From: Zavarzinia aquatilis
GTDB lineage: Bacteria; Pseudomonadota; Alphaproteobacteria; Zavarziniales; Zavarziniaceae
Assembly: GCF_003173035.1 (NCBI RefSeq)
Contig: NZ_QGLE01000002.1
Coordinates: forward strand, 248,001-312,000
Direction: 5' to 3'
DNA: 64,000 nt
This document shows, piece by piece, positions 27,169 to 36,056 of this stretch; positions within the stretch are counted from its first letter, which is position 1; each line of letters opens with the position of its first letter. The notes below the pieces were generated by a model. It was given only the letters and a program-made list of their open reading frames with translations. It made no database searches and had not been told where the DNA came from. The position numbers were made by a program, and so were the translations under genes.

Positions 27169-27268
27169 CGCAATTCTCCTGATGAGCAAAGGCGAGTTTC
27201 GTCTTGCGGCGGGCCCCCCGAAACCGGGCGGACCTGCGCGCCGAACCCCGATCGGGCATCCGGCAACA

Positions 27269-27303
27269 CTCAGGTAGGTGCGGGAAAAAGCCCCTTCAAG
27301 GGG
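27269..27303 (-). promoter_or_regulatory. Putative RpoH (sigma-32) heat-shock promoter of hsp20
   Basis: On the minus strand CCCCTTGAA (CTTGAA at 27300-27295) matches the -35 region of alphaproteobacterial RpoH promoters. After a 16-nt spacer, CCTACCTGAG (27278-27269) resembles the -10 element. It lies about 100 bp upstream of the hsp20 start. The match was made by eye. Confidence 0.5.
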
Positions 27304-27313
27304 GCCGAAAACG

Positions 27314-27343
27314 AAAAAGGGCGACCCGAGGGCCGCCCTTTTC
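27314..27343 (-). terminator. Rho-independent terminator of rpmE
   Basis: On the minus strand GAAAAGGGCG pairs with CGCCCTTTTTC, and the stem is followed by a T-rich run. It lies 58 bp after the rpmE stop and immediately before the hsp20 promoter candidate. Confidence 0.8.
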
Positions 27344-27401
27344 CAAAACCTGCGCCGCCAAGCGGCGCACTGTGTCCGATGCGCCGCAGAGCGGCGCGGG
27401 A

Positions 27402-27626
27402 TCACTTGATGCCGAACTTGGAGAAGCGCTTGTTGAAACGCGCGACCATGCCGCCCGTGTCGATGATGCGCTGGCTGCCGCCGGTCCAGGCGGGGTGCGA
27501 GCTCTTGTCGATATCGAGCTTCAACACGTCGCCTTCCTTGCCCCAGGTGGTCCGGGTCTGGAATACCGTGCCGTCCGTCATTTCGACCGTGACGACATGG
27601 TAGTCGGGGTGAATGCCTTCCTTCAT
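27402..27626 (-). CDS. rpmE: 50S ribosomal protein L31 (bL31), zinc-free form
   Basis: A 74-residue ribosomal protein beginning [19 protein letters not shown]. It contains SSHPAWTGG and ends [11 protein letters not shown], all diagnostic of bL31. AGGAG is at good distance from the ATG at 27626. No cysteines are present, so this is the C-minus type that does not bind zinc. It is a single gene with its own terminator. Confidence 0.97.
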   Translation of the reverse strand: MKEGIHPDYHVVTVEMTDGTVFQTRTTWGKEGDVLKLDIDKSSHPAWTGGSQRIIDTGGMVARFNKRFSKFGIK

Positions 27627-27757
27627 CACTCTGCTCCTTGACCACGGAACCTGCCGCCGGCCACGAGAAAATCTGATCGACCTTGTGTCGAGAAGCCGCG
27701 TTCCTAACGGAATTGGCGGCCCTTGGCAATGGTCATTGCTGAAAATCGCCCGGCTGA

Positions 27758-28654
27758 TCAGAGCCGGGACAGGAGCTCCGCCTTCTTCGCACCGAATTCC
27801 TGATCGGTCAGGATGCCCTTGGCGTGCAGCGCCGCCAGTTTCTCGATCGCGGCGAAGATATCGCCCTCAGCGGGAGACGGCGGCGGCATCGGCGCGATGG
27901 GGGCTGGCGATTCGAACACGGGCGCGGGCGGCGGCGCGAACACGGGCGCGAACACCGGCGCGGGCGCGGGCGGGGCCATCGGCGCCTGACCGTCGATGGA
28001 AACGATGGGCAGGCTGGCGACGTCGATCAGGCCATACTGGCTGGTGAAACTGAGGGTGCCTCCATAGGACTGCTGCTGCGAGAAGCCGCCGATATTGTGG
28101 TCCAGCGTGTCATAGACGGTGACGTGGCCGCCCATGGCGATGGCGAGGCGGCGGCTATCGGCGAAATAGGCGTAGCGGACGTCGTTCTGCGCCCCGGTGG
28201 AGGAGGCGAAGCCCAGCTCCGCCGGCCACCAGTTGGCGCCCTGCCCCGGCGGCGGCGGCACGAACAGGCTGGCCGCGCCAAAGCCGGCGGACGCGCCGCT
28301 GCCCTGATACTGCGTGTTCTGGTAAGGCCCGCCCTGATACTGGCTGCCCTGGGACTGCGACTGGAACGAGCCGGTGTGGATCAGGTCGGGCTGGTTGGCG
28401 ACGAGGTTCGACAATTCCGTGCACAGGCTGTCGACCCGGCCCTTCAGGTAATTGTTGAACATGTCGGAGAGCATGATCATGCCGCCCCGCATCCACTGGC
28501 CCGAACCGGCGAATTCGGGGTGATTGAACTGGGCCATGCTGCCATTGCCGTCGATCACGCTGCCCAACATGCTGGCGACCGCGTCCGGGCTGAAGCCATG
28601 GCGCTGGGCGATGTCGTTGACCGCCTGCTGCCCGGCAGGTGAAAGCTGTCGCAT
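27758..28654 (-). CDS. Hypothetical protein with C-terminal SHOCT domain
   Basis: A 298-residue protein from the ATG at 28654 ([20 protein letters not shown]). Residues about 1-100 are a conserved-looking helical region. A Gln/Ser/Gly/Tyr-rich low-complexity stretch follows (near [19 protein letters not shown]). Then comes a domain of about 100 residues with [19 protein letters not shown] Pro/Ala linker leads to a terminal SHOCT helix pair ([20 protein letters not shown]). SHOCT modules are short oligomerisation motifs found at protein ends. No enzyme motif or signal peptide was seen, and the function is unknown. Confidence 0.75.
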   Translation of the reverse strand: MRQLSPAGQQAVNDIAQRHGFSPDAVASMLGSVIDGNGSMAQFNHPEFAGSGQWMRGGMIMLSDMFNNYLKGRVDSLCTELSNLVANQPDLIHTGSFQSQSQGSQYQGGPYQNTQYQGSGASAGFGAASLFVPPPPGQGANWWPAELGFASSTGAQNDVRYAYFADSRRLAIAMGGHVTVYDTLDHNIGGFSQQQSYGGTLSFTSQYGLIDVASLPIVSIDGQAPMAPPAPAPVFAPVFAPPPAPVFESPAPIAPMPPPSPAEGDIFAAIEKLAALHAKGILTDQEFGAKKAELLSRL

Positions 28655-28822
28655 TGTCGATCCCGAATACTGAAAGGCGGCCGTGCCGCGTGTCGGCGCC
28701 ACCATGCGCCCCTTCACCGCCCTTGGCGAGGAAACAACGAGGCTTCGCGGCAGATTCCGGCAGGCTGTCAGGTTCCGGTCAGGAAATGTCACCAGAATGG
28801 GAATGCTTGATTTCAGAAGGAA

Positions 28823-29017
28823 ATGAGCATGAGAGTCTCCGCGCAAACGACCATTCCTGAACAGAGGCCGCAACAGATCGCCCCGACGACCGAAAGGGTC
28901 GGCGAGCGTGAGAACGACGGCGACAGCGACGACGGTGGCCACGTCGCCGCCGCCGCCCCGGCCAAATCCGGCTATCTGTCCCCGGGGGTGGGCGCCAGCG
29001 TCGATATTTCGGCCTGA
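28823..29017 (+). CDS. Small hypothetical protein
   Basis: A 64-residue frame (62 if the second ATG at 28829 is used), with AAGGAA just before the first ATG. It is polar and acidic in the middle (ERENDGDSDDGG) and ends GVGASVDISA. That hydrophobic end resembles other short alphaproteobacterial proteins of unknown role. There are no membrane segments. It could be a chance frame, so confidence is modest. Confidence 0.45.
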   Translation: MSMRVSAQTTIPEQRPQQIAPTTERVGERENDGDSDDGGHVAAAAPAKSGYLSPGVGASVDISA

Positions 29018-29135
29018 CGGGTCGGGACGGGCCCCGCGCCCGTCCCGATGGCGCCCGCTCCGGTCCCGGGATTGGCACGGCGGCAATTGCTGGCTATTAC
29101 TGGCGGCCATTCGCGTAACCAGATGGTCATGACCC

Positions 29136-29384
29136 ATGAGCGACAGCCTGCCCGACCGGCTTTCCACCAATCCGAAGAGCCCCTATTACGATGAAGAGCT
29201 GCTGAAGCGCGGCATCGGCATCCGCTTCAAGGGCGTCGAGAAGACCAATGTCGACGAATATTGCATCAGCGAGGGCTGGATCCGCGTCGCCGCCGGCAAT
29301 GCCCGTGACCGGTTCGGCAATCCGCTGACCATCCTGCTCAAGGGGCCGGTCGAGCCGTTCCTGCGCGACAGCCAGGAAGGCTGA
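29136..29384 (+). CDS. DUF3297 family protein
   Basis: An 82-residue protein. DRLSTNPKSPYYDEELLKRG, VEKTNVDEYCISEGWIRVAA and TILLKGPVEPFL follow the DUF3297 pattern along its whole length. No function is known. It ends 7 bp before the MoeB/ThiF-type gene and is probably cotranscribed with it. Confidence 0.9.
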   Translation: MSDSLPDRLSTNPKSPYYDEELLKRGIGIRFKGVEKTNVDEYCISEGWIRVAAGNARDRFGNPLTILLKGPVEPFLRDSQEG

Positions 29385-29391
29385 TGCCCCC

Positions 29392-30129
29392 ATGCTGAGC
29401 GACGAGCAGCTCGACCGCTATGCCCGCCACATCATCCTGCGGGAAGTGGGCGGGGCCGGTCAGGCCAGGCTGCTTGCCGCGCGCGTGCTGATCGTCGGGG
29501 CGGGCGGCCTCGGCGCGCCGGCCGCGCTCTATCTCGCGGCGGCGGGGGTTGGCACCATCGGCCTCGTCGATGCCGACACGGTTGCCCTGTCCAATCTGCA
29601 GCGCCAGATCCTCTACCGCACGGAAGATGTCGGCCGCCCCAAGGTCGAGGCGGCGGCGGCGGCCCTGCACCGGCTGGACCCGGCGACGGCCCTCGAACTG
29701 CATCCCCTTCATTTGGACGAGGCGTCCGCCCACGATCTGGTGAAATCCTACGATCTGGTGCTGGACGGGACCGATAATTTCGCCACGCGCCACGCGGTCA
29801 ACCGGGCCTGCGTCGCCGCCGCGCGCACGCTGGTCTCGGGCGCCGTGTCCCAGTTCGAGGGGCAGGTCGCCACCTTCCGCGGCCGCCCCTGTTACCATTG
29901 CTTCGTTCCCGAGGGCACCAATGCCGCCGCCGATTGCGCGGGCCAGGGTGTCCTTGGCGCCATGACCGGCGTCATCGGCAGCCTGATGGCGGTCGAGGCG
30001 CTGAAGGAACTGGTTGGCATGGGCGAGAGCCTGGCTGGCCGTCTCGTGCTGTACGACGCCTTGTACTCCCGCTTCCGCACCCTCCGTCTTGCCAAGGACC
30101 CTGCCTGCCCGGTGTGCGGCGGGGGATAG
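29392..30129 (+). CDS. moeB: MoeB/HesA/ThiF-type sulfur-carrier adenylyltransferase
   Basis: A 245-residue E1-like enzyme that activates the C-terminal Gly of a ubiquitin-like sulfur carrier by AMP transfer. The nucleotide-binding motif is IVGAGGLGAPAALYLAAAG, then DADTVALSNLQRQILY with the conserved Asp and Arg. Zinc-ligand pairs are CYHC and CPVC near the C-terminus. Whether it serves molybdopterin (MoaD) or thiamine (ThiS) cannot be read from context. MoeB is the best match by length and lack of a rhodanese domain. Confidence 0.85.
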   Translation: MLSDEQLDRYARHIILREVGGAGQARLLAARVLIVGAGGLGAPAALYLAAAGVGTIGLVDADTVALSNLQRQILYRTEDVGRPKVEAAAAALHRLDPATALELHPLHLDEASAHDLVKSYDLVLDGTDNFATRHAVNRACVAAARTLVSGAVSQFEGQVATFRGRPCYHCFVPEGTNAAADCAGQGVLGAMTGVIGSLMAVEALKELVGMGESLAGRLVLYDALYSRFRTLRLAKDPACPVCGGG

Positions 30130-30139
30130 GACCCCCGTC

Positions 30140-31024
30140 ATGAGCGAAGCCGCCGCCCCGCCCGTCAGACCTTACAGCGACGAGGATTTCGGCCGGTTGC
30201 GGCGCCTGGTCGGCCCCGCCGTCGACCTGTGGACGGCGCTGACCGATCCCGTGTTCGAGGGTATCGAGAACATACCGCTGGACGGGCCGGTGCTGATGGT
30301 CGGCAATCACGGCATGATGGGCACGCTCGATGCCGCCATCATGTGCTTTGGCCTGCGCCAGCGGCTGGGCATCTGGCCGCGCGGCCTCGCCGATCACGTC
30401 CATTTCCGCATTCCCGCCTGGCGCGACCTGTTCAGGGCCGCGGGCGCGGTCGAGGGCACCCACGACGGTTTCCGCGCCCTGATGCGGATCGGCGCCCATG
30501 TCGTCGTCTATCCGGGCGGGGTCGGCGAAGTGTTCAAACGCAAGGGCGAGCAATATCACCTGCGCTGGAAGGAGCGGATCGGCTTCGCCAAACTGGCCAT
30601 CGAAGCCGGCTGCAAGGTGGTGCCCTTTTCCGCCGTCGGCGCCGATGACAGCTATTCCGTGCTGATGGGCTCGGACGAGATGCTGAAGATCCCGGGGGCG
30701 GCCGCCCTCGCCCGGCGCCTGAAGCTGAAGCCCGATTACGTCGGTCTCTACCGGGGTCTCGGCCTGACCGCCCTGCCCCGGCCTGAGCGTTATTACTTCC
30801 GCTTCGCCCCGGCGATCGACGCCGGCCGTTTCGCGGGCGCGGTCACCGACGAGAACGCCTGGACCCTGCGCCGCGAGGTCGAGGCGGCGGTGGAAGCCGG
30901 GATCGACGATCTGCTGGCGCTCCAGGCCGAAGACCCGGACCGCCGGTTCCGCCGCCGTGCCCTGCCGCTGGCGAAGGGCCTGTGGCGGCGGCTGCGCGGC
31001 GGGCCCGATCAGACGCCGCGATAG
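30140..31024 (+). CDS. Lysophospholipid acyltransferase family protein (MGAT/DGAT-like)
   Basis: A 294-residue probable glycerolipid acyltransferase. VGNHGMMGTLDAAIM matches the catalytic His-Asp block, with longer spacing than the usual HX4D of PlsC. YPGGVGEVFKRKGEQYHLRW and GFAKLAIEAGCKVVPFSAVG match the MGAT-like subgroup. The likely role is acylation of a diglyceride or related alcohol to make storage lipids. It begins 10 bp after moeB, and its 3' end overlaps the opposing crotonase gene by 16 bp. Confidence 0.8.
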   Translation: MSEAAAPPVRPYSDEDFGRLRRLVGPAVDLWTALTDPVFEGIENIPLDGPVLMVGNHGMMGTLDAAIMCFGLRQRLGIWPRGLADHVHFRIPAWRDLFRAAGAVEGTHDGFRALMRIGAHVVVYPGGVGEVFKRKGEQYHLRWKERIGFAKLAIEAGCKVVPFSAVGADDSYSVLMGSDEMLKIPGAAALARRLKLKPDYVGLYRGLGLTALPRPERYYFRFAPAIDAGRFAGAVTDENAWTLRREVEAAVEAGIDDLLALQAEDPDRRFRRRALPLAKGLWRRLRGGPDQTPR

Positions 31025-31806
31025 GCCGGCGGACGCTTTTCCTTGAACGAGGCGACGCCTTCCGCCGCATCCGCCGTCGCCGCGAGGCGGGCCGTCACCG
31101 CGCCGAGATCGCCGATTGCCGCCTTCGGCCCGTCGAGCAGGGCAAGCCGGGCGTTGGCGAGGCTGGCCTGTACCGCCAGCGGCGCCTGCAGCGCGATTCG
31201 GCGCGCGATGGCCAGCGCCGCGTCGAATTCCGCCCCCGGCTCGACCACCTCCTGCACGAAGCCATAGGCGCGGGCGGTTTCGGCGTCGAAATCGTCGCCG
31301 GTGAGAATCAGCTTCATGGCATTGCCCCAGCCGGCGCGCTGGGCCATGCGGATGGTGGCGCCGCCATAGGCCATGATGCCCCGCTTCACCTCGAGCTGGG
31401 CGAAGCGGCTGTTGCTGGCGGCGACCGCGATATCGGCGGCGAGAATCAGCTCGATGCCGATGGTGAAGCAGATGCCCGCGGTCGCGACCACCACAGGCTT
31501 CGACGACCGCCGCCCGTGCAGACCGAGGGGATCGACGAGACCGTCGGGGAACAGAGGATCGCCGTCACGCTGCGATGCCGCCATCTTCGGCAGGTCGAGG
31601 CCGCCGGTGAAATGCCCGCCCGCCGCATGGAGCAGCCCGACCCGCGCCTGCGCCGATTCCTCCAGCGCCGTATAGGCTTCCGCCAGCTCGCGCAGCATCT
31701 TCGGGGTGAAGCCGTTACGCTTCTCCGCCCGGTCGATGCAGATGGCGAAAACCCCGCCTTCCAGCAACGCTGTGGTGATCTGGCCGTCCTCGTGGCGCGC
31801 GCTCAT
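31009..31806 (-). CDS. Crotonase / enoyl-CoA hydratase family protein
   Basis: A 265-residue crotonase fold protein. GGHFTGGLDLPKM and the second oxyanion-hole region GICFTIGIELILAADIAVAA match the family, but the first deviates from the usual AGxDL and the second from GGG. FAQLEVKRGI includes the Glu often used in catalysis. The exact reaction (hydratase, isomerase or hydrolase) is uncertain. It is convergent with the acyltransferase gene, their ends overlapping. Confidence 0.82.
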   Translation of the reverse strand: MSARHEDGQITTALLEGGVFAICIDRAEKRNGFTPKMLRELAEAYTALEESAQARVGLLHAAGGHFTGGLDLPKMAASQRDGDPLFPDGLVDPLGLHGRRSSKPVVVATAGICFTIGIELILAADIAVAASNSRFAQLEVKRGIMAYGGATIRMAQRAGWGNAMKLILTGDDFDAETARAYGFVQEVVEPGAEFDAALAIARRIALQAPLAVQASLANARLALLDGPKAAIGDLGAVTARLAATADAAEGVASFKEKRPPAYRGV

Positions 31807-32020
31807 CGCTTGCTTCCTTGTTCTTGTGCTTGATCTTTCGGTCCGAGGCATGGTCCATAGCGGCCGGGCTTATGCAAGGGGCTTTCCCCGATCATCGTCC
31901 AGCGCCGCGCCGCCGTCCTGACGGATTGACAGGCGCGGTGACGGACAGTATGGTCCGCGCTCACTTTTCGGCGCCTCGGGCGCCGCTCTCGTTTATGGCC
32001 GAAGGGCCGGGTTGGTTGTC

Positions 32021-32146
32021 ATGAAGATCGTCAATTCCCTCAAGACTCTGAAGACCCGTCATCGCGATTGCCGCGTGATCCGTCGTCGTGGCCGCGTCTA
32101 TGTGATCAACAAGACGCAGCCCCGCTACAAGGCCCGCCAGGGCTGA
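32021..32146 (+). CDS. rpmJ: 50S ribosomal protein L36 (bL36), zinc-free form
   Basis: A 41-residue protein beginning [19 protein letters not shown] and ending [12 protein letters not shown], unmistakable bL36. Only one cysteine is present, so this is the YkgO-like C-minus type that lacks the zinc knuckle. The GC-rich 214 bp upstream contain no other gene. Confidence 0.97.
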   Translation: MKIVNSLKTLKTRHRDCRVIRRRGRVYVINKTQPRYKARQG

Positions 32147-32165
32147 GGCCGAGGCCGGTCGATCC

Positions 32166-32771
32166 ATGGTTGCCGCGGTCGTCTTCGATCTCGGCAAGGT
32201 GCTGATCGACTGGGACCCGCGTTATCTCTACCGCCGGCACTTCGGTGCCGACGAGGCGGCGATGGAGGAATTTCTTTCCTCCGTCTGCTCGATGACATGG
32301 CATACCCGCTGCGACGCTGGCGTGCCCATGGCCGAGAATGTCCGTGAGCTGGCCGCACGCCACCCGGACAAGGCCGATCTGATCCGCGCCTGGGACGAGG
32401 AATGGCCGGCCATGTTCGCCGGCGCCATCCCGGGTTCGGTCGCATTGCTCGAGCGGCTGCACGAAAGGGGCATCCCCCTTTTCGCCATCACCAATTACCC
32501 GGCGGACAAGTGGTCGCACGGGCTGTCGCAATTTCCCTTCCTCGGCCGTTTCCGCGACGTGCTCGTCTCCGGCATCGAGAAACTGGCCAAGCCCGATCCG
32601 GAAATCTTCCGCCGCGCCTGCGACCGTTTCGGCATCCGCCCGGAAACCAGCCTGTTCATCGACGATCTCGCGGCCAATGTCGCCGCCGCCGCCGCGCTCG
32701 GCTTCGATACCCATCGTTTCGAGGGCGCGCCGGGGCTGGAAACAGCCCTGAAGTCCCGCGGCCTGCTCTGA
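32166..32771 (+). CDS. HAD-IA family hydrolase (YihX-like)
   Basis: A 201-residue HAD phosphatase. Motif I is [14 protein letters not shown]: the nucleophile Asp is present, but the second acid is Gly, as in YihX-like and 2-haloacid-dehalogenase-like proteins. Motif II/III is ITNYPADKW, then KPDPEIF with the Lys, and motif IV is [10 protein letters not shown]. It probably acts on a small phosphorylated metabolite. It starts 19 bp after rpmJ but is unlikely to be functionally tied to it. Confidence 0.88.
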   Translation: MVAAVVFDLGKVLIDWDPRYLYRRHFGADEAAMEEFLSSVCSMTWHTRCDAGVPMAENVRELAARHPDKADLIRAWDEEWPAMFAGAIPGSVALLERLHERGIPLFAITNYPADKWSHGLSQFPFLGRFRDVLVSGIEKLAKPDPEIFRRACDRFGIRPETSLFIDDLAANVAAAAALGFDTHRFEGAPGLETALKSRGLL

Positions 32772-32853
32772 TCCGCGCTCTGGCCTTAAGGGGCCATTAA
32801 GCCCATTTCGCGTAAAACCGCCTGAGGGGCCACCCGGAGCGCCAGGGGGCGGA

Positions 32854-34248
32854 ATGCACAACGACCAGGAAAGGGCCGCGCAGACGGCCCTCGTTCAGAT
32901 AGCGAAAGATGCCGGGCATCTCGGCATCGAAATCGCCGACGTCGCCGGCCTCGTCGAGACCGTCGCTGGCGAAATGGAAGGCCAGGCGAATGCCTTCGGC
33001 CAGCTGCGAAGCGACGCCGACGAACTGGCCGGGTCGAACCGCACCATTCTCCACGCGGTGACCGAAGCCCGGGCGACCAGCCGCGACGCTGCCGAAGCCA
33101 TGCGCCGCAGCGAGAGCGAGGTCGGCATGTCGCTCGCCGAGATTCGCGGTCTCGTCACCAATGCGGTCGCCGTCGCCGCGGAATTGCGCAAGCTCGTCGC
33201 CTCGCTGGAGGATGTGCGCAAGGTCGCGCGCGGCATCGACAGCATCGCCCGGCAGACCAATCTTCTGGCCCTCAACGCCTCGATCGAAGCCGCCCGGGCG
33301 GGCGATGCCGGCCGGGGATTCGCCGTTGTCGCCGCCGAGGTGAAGGCCCTCGCCCGCTCGACCTCGCTTGCCACCACGGAAATCGACGCCACCCTCGCCA
33401 TGCTGGGCAGCCAGAGCGCCCGGCTGGTCGAGGAAAGCGATGCCGCCAGCCAGCGGGCGGAGGCGGTCGAAAAGGGCACGACGACCATCGGCACGGCCAT
33501 CGGCGAGCTCGCCCGCCGCTTTGCCACCGTCGACAATGGCATCGGCGCCATTTCGGGCGCCGCCGACAATATCGCCCGCCGTATCGACGGGCTGGTCGAT
33601 ACGGTCAGCACCATGACCGATGGCGTGCAGCGTTCATCGACCTCGCTGAGCGCGGCCAAGGAGCGCAGCAACGCCGTGCTCGGTATCGCCGAGCGCCTGC
33701 TGGGCCAGACCGTGGTGCCGGGGATCGCCACAACGGACACCCGCGTGCTCGACGTCGCCCTGGCCGCCCGGAATGCCATCGAGGCAGCCCTGGCCCGCGA
33801 GATCGCCGCCGGGACCATCGCGGTGGCCGACCTGTTCGACGAAGACTACAGCCCCATAGCCGGCAGCGCGCCCCAGCAGTACACGGCCCGCTTCACCAGG
33901 CTGACCGACCGCCTGTTGCCCTCGATCCAGGAGCCGGCGCTGACCGCCGACCCGCAGATCGTCTTTGCCGTCGCGGTCGACCGCAACGGCTACCTGCCGA
34001 CCCACAACGCCGCATTTTCCCAGCCACAGGGCAAGGACCCGGCCTGGAATGCCGCCCATTGCCGGAACCGGCGCCTGTTCACCGACCGGGTCGGCCTTGC
34101 GGCCGCGCGCAACCGCGAGCCCTTCCTGTTGCAGTCCTATCGCCGCGACATGGGGGCCGGAAAATTCGCCCTGATGAAGGATATGTCCGTGCCGATCACC
34201 ATCGGCGGGCGCCACTGGGGCGGCTTTCGTGTCGGCTATCGGGTCTGA
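32854..34248 (+). CDS. Soluble methyl-accepting chemotaxis-type protein with C-terminal sensor-like domain
   Basis: A 464-residue protein with no transmembrane segment or HAMP domain. A GGGGGCGGA run precedes the ATG. Residues about 1-300 form a long coiled-coil MCP signalling domain. Its tip ([19 protein letters not shown] and [13 protein letters not shown]) is canonical for CheA/CheW binding. Residues about 320-464 form a separate globular domain starting near [13 protein letters not shown] and containing AAVD-like [15 protein letters not shown] and [18 protein letters not shown]. This is most like a Cache/PAS-type ligand domain and lies after the signalling hairpin. No chemotaxis cluster is next to it; a response regulator gene follows. 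Confidence 0.85.
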   Translation: MHNDQERAAQTALVQIAKDAGHLGIEIADVAGLVETVAGEMEGQANAFGQLRSDADELAGSNRTILHAVTEARATSRDAAEAMRRSESEVGMSLAEIRGLVTNAVAVAAELRKLVASLEDVRKVARGIDSIARQTNLLALNASIEAARAGDAGRGFAVVAAEVKALARSTSLATTEIDATLAMLGSQSARLVEESDAASQRAEAVEKGTTTIGTAIGELARRFATVDNGIGAISGAADNIARRIDGLVDTVSTMTDGVQRSSTSLSAAKERSNAVLGIAERLLGQTVVPGIATTDTRVLDVALAARNAIEAALAREIAAGTIAVADLFDEDYSPIAGSAPQQYTARFTRLTDRLLPSIQEPALTADPQIVFAVAVDRNGYLPTHNAAFSQPQGKDPAWNAAHCRNRRLFTDRVGLAAARNREPFLLQSYRRDMGAGKFALMKDMSVPITIGGRHWGGFRVGYRV

Positions 34249-34371
34249 CCGCCGGTCTTCCCAATTTGTCCCGGCTCGGTGACGGCGTGGGAGGAGTTGC
34301 TGTTGCGGGCCGCGCCCCCTGCGTGATTGCGTTGTGTCCCTGAACCTGTTTCAAGGAGTCGATTGTCCGCC

Positions 34372-34779
34372 ATGAACTCGACCGCCCAAACCCCACCGAA
34401 ACAGCCCGCCCCCGGGCAGGCCGCGCGGGTGGTCCTGGTGCTGGACGACCACGTCGCCCTGCGCGAGGAACTGGCGGAATATTTCGGTTCGATGGGCTAC
34501 CAGGTGATGCAGGCGGGCGATGGCCCCAGCCTTTCGGTGGCCTTGCGGCAGCATCGACCCGATCTCGCCGTGCTCGACATCGACCTGCCGGGCTGGAACG
34601 GCATCGAGATCGCGCAGGCCATTCACCGGCGCGATCCGTCGATCCGTATCATCCTGATGACGGGCAACCCCAACTGGGTGACCCCTGCCCTGAGCACATC
34701 GTCGGGCGCCTTCGCCCTCGTGGAAAAGCCGATCGAACTCGCCCGCCTGTCGCGGGTCGTCAAGGCCGCGCTGCTCTAG
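34372..34779 (+). CDS. Single-domain response regulator (receiver only)
   Basis: A 135-residue REC protein. Acidic residues LDDH, the phospho-acceptor Asp in VLDIDLPGWNG, Thr in ILMTGN and Lys in LVEKPIE are all present, so it is phosphorylatable. There is no output domain. It lies 123 bp after the MCP-type gene and may transmit its signal. The ATG at 34372 is used; a TTG at 34363 sits closer to the AAGGAG and could be the actual start. Confidence 0.88.
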   Translation: MNSTAQTPPKQPAPGQAARVVLVLDDHVALREELAEYFGSMGYQVMQAGDGPSLSVALRQHRPDLAVLDIDLPGWNGIEIAQAIHRRDPSIRIILMTGNPNWVTPALSTSSGAFALVEKPIELARLSRVVKAALL

Positions 34780-35019
34780 TTACCAGGTCGGGAAGTCGGC
34801 CTGCTGACGCGGCCCGTTGGCCTCGGTCGCCGTCAGGCCGATATCGGTCAGCAGATGACCGGACGTCGCGCCGAGGCGCGCGACTTCACGCCGCGCGACA
34901 CGCCGCGCCCGGCGGGCTTCATGATCCTGGATCATGTCGCGCAGGCTGCGGCCGATGAGCGCCAGCAGGCGGCCGGCAGGGCGGGTGGTGGAGAAAACGA
35001 CGGTGGACATGGCTTGCAT
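34780..35019 (-). CDS. DUF1127 small basic protein
   Basis: A 79-residue protein with the DUF1127 signature near its end (HLLTDIGLTATEAN) and an Arg-rich middle. DUF1127 proteins are small RNA-associated or stress-related regulators in some alphaproteobacteria. Start may be 35019 or 35010. It ends directly against the response-regulator gene on the other strand and is divergent from the LysR gene. Confidence 0.8.
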   Translation of the reverse strand: MQAMSTVVFSTTRPAGRLLALIGRSLRDMIQDHEARRARRVARREVARLGATSGHLLTDIGLTATEANGPRQQADFPTW

Positions 35020-35078
35020 CCATTGCTTCAGGCCCTGAAAATGAGCCTTCGGCGGTGTTTTCGCCAGGGAGTTCTGGT

Positions 35079-35103
35079 CATGAACTTATCAGCTTTTCTC
35101 ATG
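35079..35103. promoter_or_regulatory. Possible LysR operator between DUF1127 and lysR genes
   Basis: CATGA (35079-35083) and TCATG (35099-35103) form a 5-bp inverted repeat around 15 nt, in the 110-bp divergent intergenic region. LysR regulators bind dyads of about this size. The match is short, so confidence is low. Confidence 0.35.
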
Positions 35104-35129
35104 GGCTTCGCGCCTGCGAGAAGATCGCC

Positions 35130-36053
35130 ATGATCGGGCGCGGCCACCTGCCCTCGCTGAATGCCCTGCGGGCCTTCGAGGTCGCGGGCCGGCTGCTGAG
35201 TTTTTCGCGGGCGGCGACCGAACTGGGCGTGACCCAGGGCGCCATCTCGCGGCAGGTGAAGCTGCTCGAGGGGCAGCTCGGTGTCGAATTGTTCCATCGG
35301 GGCGCGACCGGCGTCACCCTGACCGACGAGGGACGCCAGCTGCTGCCCGTGCTGACCGAATGCTTCACCAAGATGGCCGAGGCCTCGGCCTCGCTGCGGG
35401 ACGATCCGTTCCGCCTGTCCATCGGCGCGCCGCCATCCTTCGGGATGCGCTGGGTGATGCCGCGCCTGCCGCGTTTCCAGGCCGAGAATCCGCGTATCGA
35501 CGCGCGCCTGACCATCACCACCGACGACCTGAACGATCTCGCCGGTTTCGATGCCGGGGTCCATTACGGGGCCACGCCGCCGCCGGGGCTGCACGCCCTG
35601 AAACTGGCCGCCGAACGGCTGGTCCCGGTGGCCGCGCCGCGTCTGATCGACGATCCGGCCCGGCCGCTGAAGACGCCGCAGGACCTCGCGCGCCACACGC
35701 TGATCGACACGGTGCCTGACCGGCGGTACTGGCGGCTGTGGCTGCAGGTGGTCGGCCACGACAGCCTGACCGGCGAGCGTGCGCAGGTCATCACCATTCT
35801 CGACATGGCGCTGCGGGTCGCGGAACAGGGCCTTGGCATCGCCATCGGCGATGTCGCCATGATCGCCGACGACATCGCCCTCGGCCGGCTGGCGGCGCCC
35901 TTCCCGGTCGAGGTGCCGTCGGGCTTTTCCTATTGGCTGGTGGCCCGGCCGGAAGCCTCGGCCCGGCCGAAGCTGCGCAGCCTGTTCCGTTTCATGGAGA
36001 AGGAGGCGCGGGCGACGGCGGCCCTGAAATTGAGGCCGCCGGCCGCGCCTTGA
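35130..36053 (+). CDS. LysR-family transcriptional regulator (GcvA-like)
   Basis: A 307-residue regulator. The HTH is at the N-terminus: SLNALRAFEVAGRLLSFSRA, then LGVTQGAISRQVKLLEGQLG. The substrate domain has GMRWVMPRLPRFQAENP, as in the GcvA branch. The start at 35130 gives MIGRGHLPSLNALRAF, the expected N-terminus. It is divergent from the DUF1127 gene, which it may regulate. Effector unknown. Confidence 0.88.
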   Translation: MIGRGHLPSLNALRAFEVAGRLLSFSRAATELGVTQGAISRQVKLLEGQLGVELFHRGATGVTLTDEGRQLLPVLTECFTKMAEASASLRDDPFRLSIGAPPSFGMRWVMPRLPRFQAENPRIDARLTITTDDLNDLAGFDAGVHYGATPPPGLHALKLAAERLVPVAAPRLIDDPARPLKTPQDLARHTLIDTVPDRRYWRLWLQVVGHDSLTGERAQVITILDMALRVAEQGLGIAIGDVAMIADDIALGRLAAPFPVEVPSGFSYWLVARPEASARPKLRSLFRFMEKEARATAALKLRPPAAP

Positions 36054-36056
36054 AAC

